A DNA stretch of 9,871 nt from an uncultured Sutterella sp. (GTDB lineage: Bacteria; Pseudomonadota; Gammaproteobacteria; Burkholderiales; Burkholderiaceae_F): positions 1 to 9,871 of the forward strand of contig URFF01000068.1 in NCBI GenBank assembly GCA_900546995.1. The letters run 5' to 3'. Both the position numbers and the translations under genes were made by a program. Positions 1-5,991 of the stretch are shown piece after piece; positions within the stretch are counted from its first letter, which is position 1; every line of letters starts with the position of its first letter. The notes below the pieces were generated by a model that saw nothing but the letters and a program-made list of their open reading frames with translations, did not search any database and was not told where the DNA came from.

Positions 1-38
1 TGGTTGTATTTCCAGTGAAAGTAGGACATTGCCTGGCT
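1..38 (+). rRNA. rrf: 5S ribosomal RNA, 3' end (partial)
   Basis: The first bases match the 3' end of a betaproteobacterial 5S rRNA: a GGTTG segment, then GTGAAAGTAGG at 15-25, then CATTGCCTGGCT, which would be the 3' strand of the terminal helix. The 5' part of the gene and the rest of the rRNA operon lie outside the window. The exact mature end, near base 38, is estimated from the family pattern. The rho-independent terminator a few bases later is what one expects at the end of an rRNA operon. Confidence 0.85.
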
Positions 39-46
39 CCCCATTC

Positions 47-83
47 AAAAAGCCCTGAAGTCAAAAGACTCCGGGGCTTTTTT
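47..83 (+). terminator. Rho-independent terminator of the rRNA operon
   Basis: AAAAAGCCC (47-55) pairs with GGGCTTTTT (74-82). An inner AGTC/GACT stem (59-62 with 67-70) closes an AAAA loop. The 3' side ends in a run of six T (78-83). It lies 9 bases after the inferred 3' end of the 5S rRNA, so it most likely ends the rRNA operon. Confidence 0.9.
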
Positions 84-414
84 CGTATCGATTATCCAAA
101 ATTTGTACGCCAAAAAAAGGGTCGGAGCTGAAAGCATTGATCTCTGAATTAACTATGCCCGACTCTGAATTCAAAACCATCCAATTTTTTCGTTATAGGA
201 AGTGTTTGACGTGATAACTGATTGAACTATATCCGATGGCATTGCTCTCATCCTGATCAGAGTGATCCTGCCATTATGAGCCTCTATACGGTCTATGCGG
301 CGATGTTTGATTTAACTGAGTGCGTGCTTTGACTGAGCAATGCTAACGCCTGCGAAGGGCCTGCCTATCCGTTTAGATTTTCTGGTTAATTTCTAGTTGT
401 TTGAAAACACAGAA
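84..414. other. Intergenic stretch without a recognisable gene
   Basis: These 330 bases lie between the rRNA terminator and the terminator of the minus-strand transporter gene. I find no convincing reading frame and no tRNA: there is no GTTCGA-type T-loop. A 9-base direct repeat CTCTGAATT occurs at 142-150 and 163-171, 21 bases apart. A promoter-like pair lies at 206-233 on the + strand and has no gene behind it. The stretch may be spacer DNA or hold a small RNA; the sequence alone does not decide. Confidence 0.5.
206..233 (+). promoter_or_regulatory. Possible sigma70-type promoter without an obvious gene
   Basis: TTGACG (206-211, five of six consensus bases) is followed after 16 bases by TATATC (228-233, four of six). 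Transcription would start near 240 and run towards the end of the convergent transporter gene. The only ATG just downstream (236) opens a frame of six codons. The match may be chance in AT-rich spacer. Confidence 0.3.
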
Positions 415-436
415 GGGGGAACGGCGGCTCCCCCCT
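408..436 (-). terminator. Probable terminator of the MFS transporter gene
   Basis: GGGGGA (415-420) pairs with TCCCCC (429-434) around an 8-base GC-rich loop. The stem can be extended by a few weaker pairs. On the minus strand the hairpin begins about 20 bases after the stop codon of the transporter gene and is followed by TTCTGTGTTTTC, an imperfect U-tract. The stem is strong and the tail weak, so termination in this direction is likely but not certain. Confidence 0.5.
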
Positions 437-455
437 CGACATAAATTTCGACACA

Positions 456-1691
456 TCAATCTTTATTGTCGACAGCGGCTGTCATTTCAATGCCGCTTCC
501 CGGTTGTTGATTCTTCGGTCGTTTGAGGTAAAGAACAATAACCAAAAGAATCATCACAAAGCCGTGAGCCATCACAACGGCTTGGTTGCCCCAATACGTT
601 GCCATTAAACCGCCAAAGAGTGGTCCGCAGACTGAACCAATTTGTTGAGCAGCGTAACTTAACCCATAGACACGACCCCGTTCAGATGGGAGCGTATTTT
701 CAGCAAACAAGGCATTGATAGCCGGGAAAATACCGGCAAAGAAAATACCGCCTACAAAGCGCCAAATAACAAAAGGCGTGATATCACTTGGAATAGCCTG
801 AATCACACCGAAAAGACCACCGCCAAACAAAGCGAGATAAAGTGTCCAGCGATAGCCGATATTAGTGCCTAATCGTCCCCACATTGGCGCGGCAAAGATA
901 CCGGAGACACCCACCACCGAGAACACAATACCCGAGACCATGACGATCTTATCCATGGAGCCTTGTAACTCGGCGATGTAAAGCGGCAAGACCGGTTGCA
1001 CAAGCATCACCGCCAATTGCACAATCGCTGCGGCAAATAGCATTCGGGCAATGACTGGAACCTTCAAAAGTTTGAGGCTGCCGCCATCGTTTTTCTTCTT
1101 ATCAGACGAACTTTGTTCGCGTTTTTCCGGTTCCTTGATGAATACAATCAAACCAACCGCAATGAGCGCCAAAGCGGCACCTGCTAAGTAAAAGGATGCT
1201 CGCATGCCGAAAATTTCCGCAAGCACACCGCCGATTAGCGGTCCGAAAACCCCGCTGGCAGTCGAACCACCTTGCATGAGACCGAGACACCACCCCATCT
1301 TTTCACGCGGGGCGGTTGAGGTCATGATGGCAAGACAGGCAGGCCACAGACCTGCGGAGAAACCTTGAAAGCAGCGCATGGCGAAGAGTTCCCACGGCGT
1401 GGAAACGAAACCGCCCCAAACGTAAGAAATGGCTAAACAAACCGCAGCGCGGATGGCCATCATCTTGCGGCTTTTTTTATCAGCGAGAGCACCCCAGATT
1501 GGGGCCATGATGGCACTGATGAGGAAGGTGGTTGAAAAGATCAGACCTGACCAAAGATTAACATCGGAATTTGCAACCCCTAATTCTTCAATCAAATACA
1601 TCGGCAAAAAGGGAACCAGCATGGTGTAGCTGGCTGACATAAAGACTGAAGTTAGCGTCAAAAACCAAACAAGCGCTTTCCAATTCGTCAT
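456..1691 (-). CDS. MFS drug-efflux-type transporter, MdtG-like
   Basis: This is a 411-residue inner-membrane protein with about twelve hydrophobic segments in two halves, split by a charged loop rich in K, E and S near residues 190-210. It belongs to the major facilitator superfamily. Its first half resembles Escherichia coli MdtG: MVPFLPLY-like and LNMWSG-like stretches in and after helix 1, and the loop 2-3 signature GALADKKSRK (motif A). MdtG-type proteins are proton-driven exporters, linked in E. coli to fosfomycin and deoxycholate resistance; the substrate here cannot be told. I chose ATG at 1691 because GAGG (1697-1700) sits 5 bases before it. A GTG two codons upstream (1697) overlaps that ribosome site. 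It is transcribed separately from the esterase behind it, since a terminator lies between them. Confidence 0.88.
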   Translation of the reverse strand: MTNWKALVWFLTLTSVFMSASYTMLVPFLPMYLIEELGVANSDVNLWSGLIFSTTFLISAIMAPIWGALADKKSRKMMAIRAAVCLAISYVWGGFVSTPWELFAMRCFQGFSAGLWPACLAIMTSTAPREKMGWCLGLMQGGSTASGVFGPLIGGVLAEIFGMRASFYLAGAALALIAVGLIVFIKEPEKREQSSSDKKKNDGGSLKLLKVPVIARMLFAAAIVQLAVMLVQPVLPLYIAELQGSMDKIVMVSGIVFSVVGVSGIFAAPMWGRLGTNIGYRWTLYLALFGGGLFGVIQAIPSDITPFVIWRFVGGIFFAGIFPAINALFAENTLPSERGRVYGLSYAAQQIGSVCGPLFGGLMATYWGNQAVVMAHGFVMILLVIVLYLKRPKNQQPGSGIEMTAAVDNKD

Positions 1692-1696
1692 ACACA

Positions 1697-1700
1697 CCTC
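1697..1700 (-). promoter_or_regulatory. Ribosome binding site deciding the transporter start
   Basis: On the minus strand GAGG is followed after 5 bases by ATG at 1691. The alternative start GTG at 1697 overlaps the GAGG and could not use it, so ATG 1691 is preferred. Confidence 0.7.
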
Positions 1701-1771
1701 AACAACCCGGACTCACGGAGCTCAAGAATCCTTTTATTTTTCTTTGAAGGCATAAAACCCATTCTCATATC

Positions 1772-1799
1772 ATAGCCTCACTTTTAAAAGAGTGGCTAT
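1772..1799. promoter_or_regulatory. 28-base dyad upstream of the transporter gene, possible operator
   Basis: The arms ATAGCC (1772-1777) and GGCTAT (1794-1799) flank a perfect CTTTTAAAAG centre (1781-1790). In all, 12 of 14 positions per half are symmetric. The dyad lies 81-108 bases upstream of the transporter ATG and overlaps a -10-like TATGAT on the minus strand (1769-1774), although no good -35 box goes with it. The position fits an operator for a local repressor or activator, but no regulator gene is nearby. The element could also fold as RNA. It has no T-run, so it does not look like a terminator. Confidence 0.4.
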
Positions 1800-1842
1800 A
1801 GGGATTTAGCTAGGTACTTTGACTGTTTGAAGTGAACAAACG

Positions 1843-1872
1843 AAAAACGCCTCCGCGGAATTGGCGAAGGCG
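1843..1872 (-). terminator. Rho-independent terminator of the esterase gene
   Basis: On the minus strand CGCCTTCGC (1872-1864) pairs over nine positions, one of them G-T, with GCGGAGGCG (1856-1848) around a 7-base loop. A run of five T follows directly (1847-1843). It begins about 34 bases after the esterase stop codon and separates the esterase from the transporter gene. Confidence 0.9.
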
Positions 1873-1905
1873 CTATCTGAAAACATATGACAAAGAGGTG
1901 AGAGG

Positions 1906-2628
1906 TTATTCCTGAGAAGAGCTTTCTTGAGCTTGTTGCTCTTGTTCCATATTCAGCGTGTGCGCTCGGATAAAGTCTCCTAAATCGGCCATTTCATCCG
2001 GGCAAAGTTCATGCATCATGGGGTATTCATGAAACTCAACGCTCGCACCGGCTAAATTGAGTGTTTCCAAACCGTTACGGGCTTTAGCGATGGAGATAAC
2101 CGTATCCAATGTGCCGTGAGCCATGAAGACTGGCGTTTGGCGCGCAATATCCGAGAGTTCGTCAAAACGGGGATGCTTTGGGACGTAGCCAGAAAGCGCG
2201 ATAATGCCGGCAAGTGGTTCAACCTGTGAGTAACCGACTAAAAGGGCCATGGCAGCACCTTGAGAAAAGCCACCCAACCAGATCGGGGTATCAGGGGATT
2301 TGGCACGTTCTTCGGCAATGATTTTTTGAATGATTTCACGCGACTGATTCATGCCGTCGATATCGTCTTCACCGAGAGCGTTGAAATCATTGTCTTTGAC
2401 ATCGTACCAAGCGGGCATATCAAGGCCCATGCAGGTAATCGTCCGAACCGGAGCGGTAGGCAACACGAGGCGCAAATGGCGAACGTCGCCGAATCGATCC
2501 AACTCCTCTTGAAACGATTCAAAGTCAGAGCCGTCGACTCCCATTCCATGAAGCCAAATCAAGGTCGCCTGCTTCTCGTTTTCATCGAGTGCTGGAAGGT
2601 AAAGAGTTTCCATGTTGAGGTGATTCAT
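1906..2628 (-). CDS. Alpha/beta-hydrolase carboxylesterase, EstB/phospholipase family
   Basis: This 240-residue protein belongs to the carboxylesterase/phospholipase family (Abhydrolase_2, PF02230), which cleaves short acyl esters. LHGMG (27-31) is the oxyanion-hole segment and GFSQGA (120-125) is the nucleophile elbow with Ser122. Asp175 in HGTLDTV and His206 in MMHELCPDE complete the triad. Related eukaryotic proteins include acyl-protein thioesterases; the true substrate is unknown. No signal peptide is seen, so it is likely cytoplasmic. A tail of about 14 residues rich in Q, E and S follows the fold. The start is uncertain: ATG 2628 and ATG 2613 (residue 6) both lack a good ribosome site. 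The gene is divergent from the phosphatase gene and has its own terminator. Confidence 0.9.
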   Translation of the reverse strand: MNHLNMETLYLPALDENEKQATLIWLHGMGVDGSDFESFQEELDRFGDVRHLRLVLPTAPVRTITCMGLDMPAWYDVKDNDFNALGEDDIDGMNQSREIIQKIIAEERAKSPDTPIWLGGFSQGAAMALLVGYSQVEPLAGIIALSGYVPKHPRFDELSDIARQTPVFMAHGTLDTVISIAKARNGLETLNLAGASVEFHEYPMMHELCPDEMADLGDFIRAHTLNMEQEQQAQESSSQE

Positions 2629-2648
2629 TCAAAAGAAGAGATGCAGGG

Positions 2649-2678
2649 ATTTTACGGCAAATGTTCAAAAAGTGCCGA
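2649..2678 (-). promoter_or_regulatory. Possible promoter of the esterase gene
   Basis: On the minus strand TCGGCA (2678-2673, four of six -35 bases) is followed after 18 bases by TAAAAT (2654-2649, five of six -10 bases). This would give a leader of roughly 15 bases before ATG 2628. Such a short leader would agree with the poor ribosome site. This is a pattern match only. Confidence 0.3.
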
Positions 2679-2711
2679 ATTCCCTCTATGACAAAAAGCC
2701 TAAGGTTGCTG

Positions 2712-2740
2712 TGGACCGACGAGTTCCAATGCGTTACTAT
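2712..2740 (+). promoter_or_regulatory. Possible promoter of the phosphatase gene
   Basis: TGGACC (2712-2717, four of six -35 bases) and TACTAT (2735-2740, four of six -10 bases) are 17 bases apart. The predicted start of transcription near 2747 gives a leader of about 25 bases that contains the AGGAG ribosome site. It would work divergently from the esterase promoter in the same spacer. Confidence 0.4.
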
Positions 2741-2760
2741 GCCCAAGAGAGCTCTAGTCA

Positions 2761-2765
2761 AGGAG
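2761..2765 (+). promoter_or_regulatory. Ribosome binding site deciding the phosphatase start
   Basis: A full AGGAG lies 6 bases before ATG 2772. The frame stays open upstream to 2661, but those 37 extra codons match nothing in the family, so 2772 is the start. Confidence 0.85.
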
Positions 2766-2771
2766 AAAAGA

Positions 2772-3260
2772 ATGATTAAGGTTCTTTTTGTTTGCACGGG
2801 CAATATTTGTCGATCACCGACAGCTTGCGCGATCTTTAAAGAAATGGTTCATCGGGCAGGACTTGATCGAGAGATTGAAGTCGATTCAGCTGGAACCGAG
2901 GCTTATCACGTTGGGGAACCCGCTGATAGTCGAGCCATCCGTTTTGCCGCTAATCATGGCTATGATCTTCGTTCGCATCGAGCCCGTCAGGTTCGTCAAG
3001 ATGACTTCAGCACATTTGACTACATCGTCGTCATGGATAAAACGAACTTGCGGCGCATGCAGGCGATGGCGCCCCAGGGCTTAGCCGGCAAAGTTAAATT
3101 GTTGATGCATTATGTAAACGAACCGGATACCACTGAAGTGGCTGATCCATACTATGGAGGCGATGACGGGTTCGAACGGGTTATCAATCAAATTGAAGGG
3201 GCGACGAAAGCATTACTCACACGAATTAAAGAGACTTATAGGCTAAGTTCGAAGAAATAA
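2772..3260 (+). CDS. Low-molecular-weight protein-tyrosine phosphatase
   Basis: This 162-residue cytoplasmic enzyme has the normal length of the family. The phosphate-binding loop CTGNICRS starts at Cys8, the nucleophile, with Arg14 completing the C-X5-R motif. The general acid is Asp125 in DPYYGG, followed by the two tyrosines usual in this family. Such proteins remove phosphate from tyrosine. In bacteria many act on tyrosine kinases of polysaccharide export, but no such genes are in view. In many betaproteobacteria a phosphatase of this kind lies just upstream of iscR-iscS, and here it lies just upstream of iscS. A terminator at 3361-3393 suggests that it is transcribed apart from the isc genes. 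Confidence 0.95.
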   Translation: MIKVLFVCTGNICRSPTACAIFKEMVHRAGLDREIEVDSAGTEAYHVGEPADSRAIRFAANHGYDLRSHRARQVRQDDFSTFDYIVVMDKTNLRRMQAMAPQGLAGKVKLLMHYVNEPDTTEVADPYYGGDDGFERVINQIEGATKALLTRIKETYRLSSKK

Positions 3261-3360
3261 AAAACATTGAAGTAACTACAAAGATAAGTATAAAGTCACT
3301 ATAAGGTTTTTCAATTTTATAAAATTTCGAGAAGGTAAAATTAATTTAATTAAAACATTG

Positions 3361-3393
3361 GGATAGAAACTTTCTATCCTTTATTTTTGTTTT
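3361..3393 (+). terminator. Rho-independent terminator between the phosphatase gene and iscS
   Basis: GGATAGAAA (3361-3369) is complementary to TTTCTATCC (3371-3379). Folding would leave a small loop in the middle. The T-rich tract TTTATTTTTGTTTT follows. The hairpin is 100 bases after the phosphatase stop codon and about 50 bases before the probable isc promoter, so it should insulate the two units. Confidence 0.8.
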
Positions 3394-3410
3394 AAATGTT
3401 CAAGTGGATC

Positions 3411-3439
3411 TTGCGTTTGAAAACTGAACTTAGTAATAT
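3411..3439 (+). promoter_or_regulatory. Probable promoter of the isc operon
   Basis: TTGCGT (3411-3416) and TAATAT (3434-3439) are 17 bases apart. They lie just after the terminator and before iscS. Transcription would start near 3446 and give a leader of about 80 bases that contains the 18-base palindrome at 3463-3480. The -35 box is weak (three of six), as is common for promoters controlled by an activator or repressor. Confidence 0.5.
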
Positions 3440-3462
3440 CTGATTCCGATTTGAAATTTAGG

Positions 3463-3480
3463 TGAAACCCTAGGTTTTCA
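3463..3480. promoter_or_regulatory. 18-base palindrome before iscS, candidate operator
   Basis: TGAAACCCTAGGTTTTCA reads the same on both strands at eight of nine position pairs, around a CCTAGG centre. There is no loop, so it suits a dimeric DNA-binding protein better than an RNA hairpin. It lies 17-34 bases after the predicted transcription start and 47 bases before the iscS ATG. It does not fit either IscR site class that I know: type 2 sites have A/T-CC and GG-A/T arms set about 13 bases apart, and here the arms abut. The regulator is unknown. Confidence 0.45.
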
Positions 3481-3517
3481 GGTGGGAATTTTTCAGTTCC
3501 TGAAGGCGCGGTTTTAC

Positions 3518-3521
3518 AGGA
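3518..3521 (+). promoter_or_regulatory. Ribosome binding site deciding the iscS start
   Basis: AGGA lies 5 bases before ATG 3527 and 8 bases before ATG 3530. This supports a start here rather than at GTG 3482. Confidence 0.6.
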
Positions 3522-3526
3522 CTTTG

Positions 3527-4738
3527 ATGATGAAAAAACCTGTGTATTTAGATTATGGAGCCACCACGCCGGTGGATCCCCGTGTGGTCGACAAGATGGT
3601 TCCGTGGCTTTATGAGCATTTTGGGAATGCCGCTAGCACTTCGCATGCCTATGGCTGGGAAGCTCGTGAAGCAGTGGAGGAAGCTCGCTCGCAAGTTGCT
3701 CAAATGATTAATGCGGATCCGCGTGAAATCGTATGGACTTCCGGTGCGACGGAGTCTGACAACTTGGCGCTTAAAGGCATCGCTCATTTCTACAAGGATC
3801 GCGGTAAGCATTTAATTACGGTTAAGACCGAACACAAAGCGGTTTTGGACAGCATGCGCCACTTGGAATCCGAAGGGTTTGAAGTCACGTACATGGATGT
3901 TTTGCCCAACGGTCTGTTGGACCTGAAGGCTTTGGAAGCCGCTATGCGTCCGGATACGATTCTTGTTTCCGTGATGGCTGTTAATAACGAAATTGGTGTG
4001 ATTCAAGACTATAAGACGATCGGTCAGATGTGCCGTGATCGTGGTATTTTCTTTCACGTGGATGCCACACAGGCGATCGGTAAGTTGCATTTGGATATGC
4101 AGACCGATCCGATCGATCTCATGAGTATGTCCGGACACAAGGTTTACGGTCCGAAGGGCATCGGTGCTTTGTATGTTCGTCGCAAGCCCCGTGTTCGCCT
4201 GGAGCCGCAAATTCACGGTGGCGGTCATGAACGCGGTATGCGTTCCGGAACATTGGCAACGCATCAAATCGTCGGCATGGGTGAAGCCTATCGTTTGGCC
4301 CGCTTGGAAATGGATGAAGAAAATGCTCGCTTTAAGAAGTTGCGTGACAAGCTCTGGGCCGGCATTCAAGAAATTCCCGATGTGTATTTGAATGGCGATT
4401 GGGAACACCGCGTGAGCACCAACCTCAATGTGAGCTTTGCTTTCATTGAAGGGGAAAGCTTGATGTTGGCATTAAAAGACATTGCCGTTTCGTCGGGCTC
4501 GGCTTGCACCTCAGCCAGCCTTGAACCGTCCTTTGTGCTTCGTGCTTTAGGCCGTGATGATGAATTGGCCCATAGCTCTATTCGTTTCACCCTCGGACGC
4601 TTCACAACGGAAGAAGAAATCGATTACGTTGTGGCTCAATTAAAGGAAAAGGTTGCTAAGTTGCGTGAAATGTCACCTTTGTGGGAAATGCACCAACAGG
4701 GAATTGACCTCAATCAGGTGAAATGGACTGAGCACTAA
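3527..4738 (+). CDS. iscS: Cysteine desulfurase IscS
   Basis: This PLP enzyme turns L-cysteine into alanine and passes the sulfur, as a persulfide, to IscU for Fe-S clusters and to other acceptors for tRNA thiolation. The 403 residues compare with 404 in E. coli. MMKKPVYLDYGATTPVD matches the family N-terminus. TEHKAV (101-106) holds the PLP-stacking His103. SGHKVYGPKG (202-211) carries the Schiff-base Lys205. SSGSACTSA (322-330) holds the catalytic Cys327 on its mobile loop. ATG 3527 or 3530 is the start. A GTG at 3482 would add 15 residues that the family lacks and would lie right next to the palindrome. It is the first gene of a seven-gene isc operon, with iscU 22 bases downstream and no iscR before it. 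Confidence 0.97.
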   Translation: MMKKPVYLDYGATTPVDPRVVDKMVPWLYEHFGNAASTSHAYGWEAREAVEEARSQVAQMINADPREIVWTSGATESDNLALKGIAHFYKDRGKHLITVKTEHKAVLDSMRHLESEGFEVTYMDVLPNGLLDLKALEAAMRPDTILVSVMAVNNEIGVIQDYKTIGQMCRDRGIFFHVDATQAIGKLHLDMQTDPIDLMSMSGHKVYGPKGIGALYVRRKPRVRLEPQIHGGGHERGMRSGTLATHQIVGMGEAYRLARLEMDEENARFKKLRDKLWAGIQEIPDVYLNGDWEHRVSTNLNVSFAFIEGESLMLALKDIAVSSGSACTSASLEPSFVLRALGRDDELAHSSIRFTLGRFTTEEEIDYVVAQLKEKVAKLREMSPLWEMHQQGIDLNQVKWTEH

Positions 4739-4760
4739 TTAACTAAAGGAAACCACACAG

Positions 4761-5144
4761 ATGCAATATAGCGACAAATTAATGGATCACTATGAGCACC
4801 CGAGAAATGTGGGCTCGCTTGATCAAAATGAGAAAGACGTGGGAACCGGCATGGTCGGAGCGCCTGCTTGCGGCGACGTGATGCGTCTGCAAATCAAGGT
4901 GAGTGATAAGGGCATTATTGAAGACGCTAAATTCAAGACCTACGGTTGCGGTTCGGCCATTGCCTCCAGTTCGCTTGTGACCGAGTGGGTCAAAGGGAAG
5001 TCGCTTGATGAAGCAATGAAGCTCTCCAACGAAGAGATCGCTCAGGAACTGGCGTTGCCTCCGGTGAAGATTCACTGCTCGATTTTGGCCGAAGACGCTA
5101 TCAAAGCAGCCATCGCCGATTATCGCCAAAAACAAGGAAAGTAA
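4761..5144 (+). CDS. iscU: Fe-S cluster assembly scaffold IscU
   Basis: This is the scaffold on which IscS-derived sulfur and iron are built into [2Fe-2S] and [4Fe-4S] clusters. It has 127 residues, against 128 in E. coli. All ligand positions are present: Cys37 in APACGD, Asp39, Cys63 in YGCGSA, and His105 and Cys106 in KIHCSILAED. LPPVK (99-103) is the binding site for the HscA chaperone encoded three genes downstream. AAGGA lies about 10 bases before the ATG. The gap to iscA is 2 bases, which suggests coupled translation. Confidence 0.98.
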   Translation: MQYSDKLMDHYEHPRNVGSLDQNEKDVGTGMVGAPACGDVMRLQIKVSDKGIIEDAKFKTYGCGSAIASSSLVTEWVKGKSLDEAMKLSNEEIAQELALPPVKIHCSILAEDAIKAAIADYRQKQGK

Positions 5145-5146
5145 CT

Positions 5147-5470
5147 ATGGCAGTCACCTTAACGGAAAATGCCGCCCGTCATATCAATACGTACTTGACC
5201 AAGCGTGGCAAGGGAATCGGTCTTCGTTTAGGTGTGAAGACATCGGGTTGCTCCGGCATGGCTTATAAGCTTGAGTTTGCCGATGTCATCGAAGACGATG
5301 ACAGCGTCTATGAAAGTTTTGGTGTGAAAGTGGTGGTGGATGCAAAAAGTCTGCCTTATATTGATGGCACCGAACTTGATTACACCCGTGAGGGCTTACA
5401 AGAAGGATTCAAATTCCACAATCCCAATGAGAAAAGTCATTGCGGCTGTGGTGAATCCTTCCAAGTGTAA
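5147..5470 (+). CDS. iscA: A-type Fe-S carrier IscA
   Basis: IscA is a HesB/IscA-family carrier that takes clusters or iron from the scaffold to target enzymes. The 107 residues match the usual length. The three conserved cysteines are Cys35 in SGCSGMAY, and Cys99 and Cys101 in HCGCGESF. Its ribosome site lies inside the end of iscU (GGAAAG before the stop codon). IscA rather than ErpA is favoured by its place between iscU and hscB. Confidence 0.96.
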   Translation: MAVTLTENAARHINTYLTKRGKGIGLRLGVKTSGCSGMAYKLEFADVIEDDDSVYESFGVKVVVDAKSLPYIDGTELDYTREGLQEGFKFHNPNEKSHCGCGESFQV

Positions 5471-5482
5471 AAACAACACATA

Positions 5483-5980
5483 ATGGCACAAAAAGATTTT
5501 TTCAGTCTTTTGAATCAACCGCAACAGTTTGCGGTTGATTCTTTGTCTTTAGAGCAGGCAAAAAATACGCTGTTGGCACGGTTGCATCCGGATCGGTTTG
5601 TCAATGCCAGCGCGTTGGAAAAGCGTCTGGCCGAGCAAATGAGCGTTAGGGTCAACGAGGCCTACCAAACCCTGACCGATGACTTAAAGCGCGCTCGCTA
5701 TCTGTGTCAATTACATGGACTTGACGTCAATGCCCATCGACCGATGCCCGCAGACTTCTTGATGAAGCAAATGCAGTGGCACGAAATGCTCGAAACAGCT
5801 AAGGCTACTCATGATGATAGAACCCGTGAAGCGTTGATGCAGAAGGTGCTTGAAGAAAAAGAAGCGCTTTTAACGTCGCTCACAGAGGCTTTTGATGTCA
5901 AGGGTGACTACAACGAAGCCTTTGATTTGACTCGAAAATTCATGTTTATTTCGAAGCTCTTAGCAGAAATTTCAATTTAG
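5483..5980 (+). CDS. hscB: Co-chaperone HscB (J-domain protein)
   Basis: HscB delivers IscU to HscA and stimulates its ATPase. The 165 residues compare with 171 in E. coli. The N-terminal J-domain (about 1-75) holds the HPD motif at 35-37. The C-terminal helical domain, which binds IscU, begins near FLMKQMQWHEMLE (92-104). No Shine-Dalgarno sequence is visible in the 12 bases between the iscA stop codon and this ATG, unlike its neighbours, so translation probably depends on coupling to iscA. The start fits the family N-terminus (DFFSLL near residues 5-10). Confidence 0.96.
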   Translation: MAQKDFFSLLNQPQQFAVDSLSLEQAKNTLLARLHPDRFVNASALEKRLAEQMSVRVNEAYQTLTDDLKRARYLCQLHGLDVNAHRPMPADFLMKQMQWHEMLETAKATHDDRTREALMQKVLEEKEALLTSLTEAFDVKGDYNEAFDLTRKFMFISKLLAEISI

Positions 5981-5991
5981 GAACGAATTTC

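Noticed and set aside
84..414. tRNA gene in the spacer after the 5S rRNA
   Set aside because: No T-loop GTTCRA motif and no cloverleaf-compatible arms were found on either strand by eye.
2260..2691. 143-codon open frame on the + strand antisense to the esterase gene
   Set aside because: It lies inside the esterase coding region, has no recognisable family pattern, and is explained by the codon structure of the real gene.
3272..3304. IscR type 1 site read on the minus strand (ATAGTGACTTTATAC)
   Set aside because: Only one half resembles the consensus, with a base missing, and the second half does not fit. It also lies upstream of the terminator, far from the isc promoter.
3396..3443. Short frame ATG...TGA of 15 codons before iscS, as a leader peptide or iscR remnant
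   Set aside because: It has no ribosome site, overlaps the predicted -35 and -10 boxes, and shows no resemblance to IscR.
3482..3526. GTG start adding 15 residues to IscS
   Set aside because: The extra residues match nothing in the IscS family and the GTG directly follows the palindrome. AGGA (3518-3521) supports ATG 3527 or 3530, which gives the standard 403-residue length.
3812..4408. 198-codon open frame on the minus strand inside iscS
   Set aside because: It is a shadow of the strongly conserved iscS gene, with no ribosome site or known domain pattern.
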